Origin: Chamaecyparis obtusa | Taxonomy: Eukaryota > Streptophyta > Pinopsida > Cupressales > Cupressaceae | Assembly: GCA_027943335.1 (NCBI GenBank) | Contig: BSBK01001539.1 | Span: 248,001 to 312,000, forward strand | Reading direction: 5' to 3' | DNA: 64,000 nucleotides | Part shown: one piece after another, positions 61,644 through 64,000 of the stretch | Layout of the letters: every line of letters begins with the position of its first letter | How positions within the stretch are numbered: the stretch's first letter is position 1 | Notes under the pieces: model-generated | Told to the model about the DNA's origin: nothing | Database searches by the model: none | Seen by the model: only the letters and a program-made list of their open reading frames with translations | Translations under genes and position numbers: made by a program

Positions 61644-62978
61644 GTGGAAGAACTCACATTTCCCGCCTATGACTCACCCAATTCCAAATTTTTTTGTGCC
61701 CTTGAAACCCAAGTGTTATCCAAATATGCCCATATCTATTCCTATCTAAAGGAGAAAACAATCCTGGAAGGCTATTCTAGAAATGAAAAGAGATCCCTCA
61801 TAAGAGTGGCATTGTGTTATATAATCATCGCTAATGACTTGTTTAGATGTATTATAGATGGTACACTTCTTAGGTGTTTAGAATATGAAGAGTCTAATTG
61901 TGCATTAAAGGAAGTTCATGAAGGTGTGTGTGGATCACACTCAAATAGTTTTTCATTATCCAAGAAACTCTTAAGAGTAGGATACTATTGGCCCACAATG
62001 GAAAAAGATTCTATCTATTTTTCAAAAACATGCAAGAAATGCTAGATCCATGGTAACCTAATACATGCTCCATCTAGGGAGCTAATTCCTTTCATAACAC
62101 ATTGGCCATTCCAGCAATGGGCCTTTGATTTAGTTGGTTAGATTTACCCTAATTCATCAAGTGGAAATAGATACATCATTATTGTAACTGAGTATTTTAC
62201 AAAATGGGTGGAAGTTGTCCCACTGTCTAATGCAACTGGAAAACAAGTTTCCATGTTTATCTTGAATTGTATCATCTGTTGTTATGGCATACCCTCGTCG
62301 ATTGCGACTGACAATGGGGGTCAATTCAAAAAGAAATGCATAGAAGAGTTGTGTCTTCAATTCAAAATCACTCAGAACTATTCCTCAATCTATTACCCTC
62401 AAGATAATGAATAGGCTGAAGCATCAAACAAAACTATATTGAAAATCTTGCATAGGATGGTCAACAAATCAGGAAGGGACTAGCATTTACAAATCAATAC
62501 AACATTATGAGCTTATAAGAACAAGCATAAGAACACCAACTGGTGCAACTCCTTTTGCACTAGTTTATGGATCAGAGGTAGTCTTACCAGTTGAGGTAGA
62601 GATTCCATCACTGAGGGTATCATTGAAACATCTAGTCACTGATGAGGACTATAGAATCTCTAGACTACAAGAGCTAGAATTGCTAGATGAGTGTAGACAA
62701 CAAGCGTTTGATCATCTTAAAGCTTATCAAAAGAGAATGTTAAGAGGATATAATAAGAAGGTAAAACCAAGAAGTTTTCAGGTAGGAGATATAGTTCTAA
62801 GAGAGAATCCTAAAAATCAACAGAATCGAGAAAAAAAGGGAAAATTGAACCCAACTGGCTAGGTCCCTTTGTCATTACAACAACATTTGGATTAGGAGCC
62901 TATCAAATGGCTACACCTGAAGGAGATATTTTACTAGATCCAATCAATACTCTACATTTGAAAAGGTTTTATGTCTGA
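61644..62978 (+). pseudogene. gypsy-2 integrase
   Basis: The zinc finger has VHEGVCGSHS ... TCKKC (61915-62045). The core has WAFDLVG (Asp), YFTKWVEVVPL, GIPSSIATDNGGQFKKK (Asp) and YYPQDNE-AEASNKTIL (Glu, near 62415). A frame change near 62500 follows. The C-terminal part has YNKKVKPRSFQVGDIVLREN and WLGPFVITTTFGLGAYQM, and ends LHLKRFYV before TGA 62976-62978. Stops at 62043, 62140 and 62413 fall at Gln/Arg-type positions. Confidence 0.92.
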
Positions 62979-63000
62979 CATTCTTGAGGTGGCTTCTTTA

Positions 63001-63312
63001 CAATGAAAAGAGTCCTGAAAAAAGCACAAAAAAATCAGAAAAAGTTCCTGAAGAAAAGTTCAAAAATAGAAAATATGGATCCTGAAAAAAATAAAAAACA
63101 ATAGAAAAAGTCCTGAAAAAAATGACCATCTTGATAAAAACCTAGCAAATAGGCACCTTGGTGAGTCCAAAAAAAAAATAGAAAAGAGAAAAAGTACAAA
63201 AAAATTGGAAAAGAGAAAAAGTGTCTTGGTGAAAACTTGGTAAATAGGCACCATGATAGCAAAAATAGAAAAAGTTTGGCCAAGTAGTGAAAACCTGGTA
63301 AATATGAGCTAC
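63001..63312 (+). repeat. Purine-rich tail with three diverged ~30-bp repeats
   Basis: After the integrase, the sense strand is nearly all purine (GAAAAAG and AAAAATAGAAAAG runs). Set in it are three copies of a unit like GTGAAAACCTGGTAAATAGG at about 63130-63159, 63225-63254 and 63283-63312. Similar unit-bearing 3' tails are, as I recall, common in Tat-like elements. Confidence 0.65.
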
Positions 63313-63505
63313 TTGTAATCAACACTCTATCTATCAAAACAATGCTTGCACCTTTGGCCGATGTAAATCTCAGTTTGTACATATCTTCCCGTCGCTTTCA
63401 TGACACACCAAATCCTAAGAACCTATTATCAGTAAATCGTGTCTTCCTAAGGATGGAATTTGTCCACATTAAGGTCCAAGGTAAATTGTTTTTCCTAGGG
63501 GGCAA
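63313..63505 (+). other. End of internal region and probable polypurine tract of gypsy-2
   Basis: No coding. CTAGGGGGCAA (63495-63505) stands where a polypurine tract is expected, just before TGATCAAGG. Confidence 0.45.
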
Positions 63506-64000
63506 TGATCAAGGTCACACATGTTGTTAAGATGATGTTAGGACCTTTTGCTAAGAATGGAGTCTGCAATAGACATTAAACTATGAACAAAGGTATTTCT
63601 CAATACCACCCTAGTCTGCAATAGACAATAAATTATGAAAACAAAGGTATTTTTCAATACCAACCACAAATAGTATTTCTAAATACTATGACCTAAAAGT
63701 GTTCCTAAACACTATGTCATGATGATAAGAGTGTTCCTAAACACTAAATAGGTGAACCACTTATTGATGAAGGATAAATTGATAATTGATAATAATCCCT
63801 ATGCGTGTTTTCAAAAATAATCAATAGTGTTCTTAAACACTATAATCACAATTATCTATTTTAAAGCAAATACATTGATTATCTTAAAAGTAATAATGAA
63901 CTTTTTTTATTATCAATTTTTGATTGTTATGTTTCCTTGAGTTACTCGATGATGTCTATAGACTAGAGAAAAGAGGATTGGGGCATAATGTTTTCTTTTT
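63506..64000 (+). repeat. Probable start of the 3' LTR of gypsy-2
   Basis: It begins TGATCAAGGTCACACATG after the purine tract and runs off the window. It contains a tandem duplication (GTCTGCAATAGACA..., 63562 and 63614) and a series of short hairpins. Without the 5' copy the start is inferred. Confidence 0.45.
63592..63843. repeat. Cluster of six short perfect hairpins
   Basis: Perfect inverted repeats at 63592-63607 and 63646-63661 (stem GGTATT/AATACC), 63671-63688 (TAGTATTT/AAATACTA), 63698-63713 and 63730-63745 (AGTGTT/AACACT), and 63824-63843 (ATAGTGTT/AACACTAT). Loops are 2-4 bases. Confidence 0.9.

Larger units (their letters stand above)
55668..64000 (+). mobile_element. Ty3/gypsy retrotransposon gypsy-2 (Tat-like with G-patch), partial
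   Basis: Plus-strand element with gag, protease, G-patch, acidic linker, RT, Ty3 RNase H, second RNase H and integrase, then a purine-rich tail and a probable 3' LTR start at 63506 running off the window. No 5' LTR resembling 63506-64000 was found upstream, so the element is 5'-damaged or its 5' LTR is unrecognised. At least three frame changes and many C-to-T type stops make it inactive. Confidence 0.88.

Noticed and set aside
63592..63843. CRISPR-like spaced palindromes
   Set aside because: Units differ in sequence and spacing, there are no uniform repeats or cas genes, and the region is a plant LTR.

Overview
The window is nuclear DNA of a large-genome land plant, most likely a gymnosperm. 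It is AT-rich and crowded with old, nested retrotransposons. It holds one recognisable host gene, whose second intron-exon boundary lies 11.7 kb from the first exon. The gymnosperm assignment is inferred from intron length and repeat content, not from a marker gene.

Layout. 1-18413: the 5' part of a minus-strand gene for an SGTA-type co-chaperone (small glutamine-rich TPR family). Exon 1 is at 18284-18209, exon 2 at 6527-6271 and a probable small exon 3 at 4690-4657. The TPR part must lie beyond base 1. The introns carry a hAT transposase remnant, a complete but dead Ty1/copia element (11232-16425), a solo LTR with its target duplication, and a LINE fragment. Another hAT scrap lies at the left edge. 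A MITE-like element (18414-18966) sits just upstream of the gene.

18972-26970: mostly anonymous AT-rich DNA, with a copia 5' LTR end plus gag fragment at 22.3-23.9 kb. 26975-31668: a minus-strand L1-type LINE with endonuclease, reverse transcriptase and RNase H.

31711-53394: a 21.7-kb minus-strand Ty3/gypsy element (called gypsy-1 here) with 3.3-kb LTRs. A 1.15-kb solo LTR is inserted in its integrase. A 7.6-kb plus-strand gag-only element (TR-GAG type, 41772-49392) is inserted in its gag. Both insertions have clean 5-bp target duplications. LTR divergence, counted by eye on short samples, is about 10% for gypsy-1 and about 7% for the nested element, which fits the nesting order.

53395-64000: a G/C-rich inverted block that may be a DNA transposon, tandem repeats, then a second gypsy element (gypsy-2, plus strand) running off the right edge. 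Its domain order is gag, protease, G-patch, acidic linker, RT, RNase H, second RNase H, integrase. It ends with a purine-rich tail and an LTR start packed with small hairpins.

All transposon genes are broken by stops, mostly C-to-T type, and by indels; none should make a full protein. I found no CRISPR array, rRNA, tRNA or defence-like system. The most notable points are the G-patch domain, the different position of the extra RNase H in the two gypsy elements, the gag-only element with one frame broken only by stops, the hairpin series, and the split SGTA gene.
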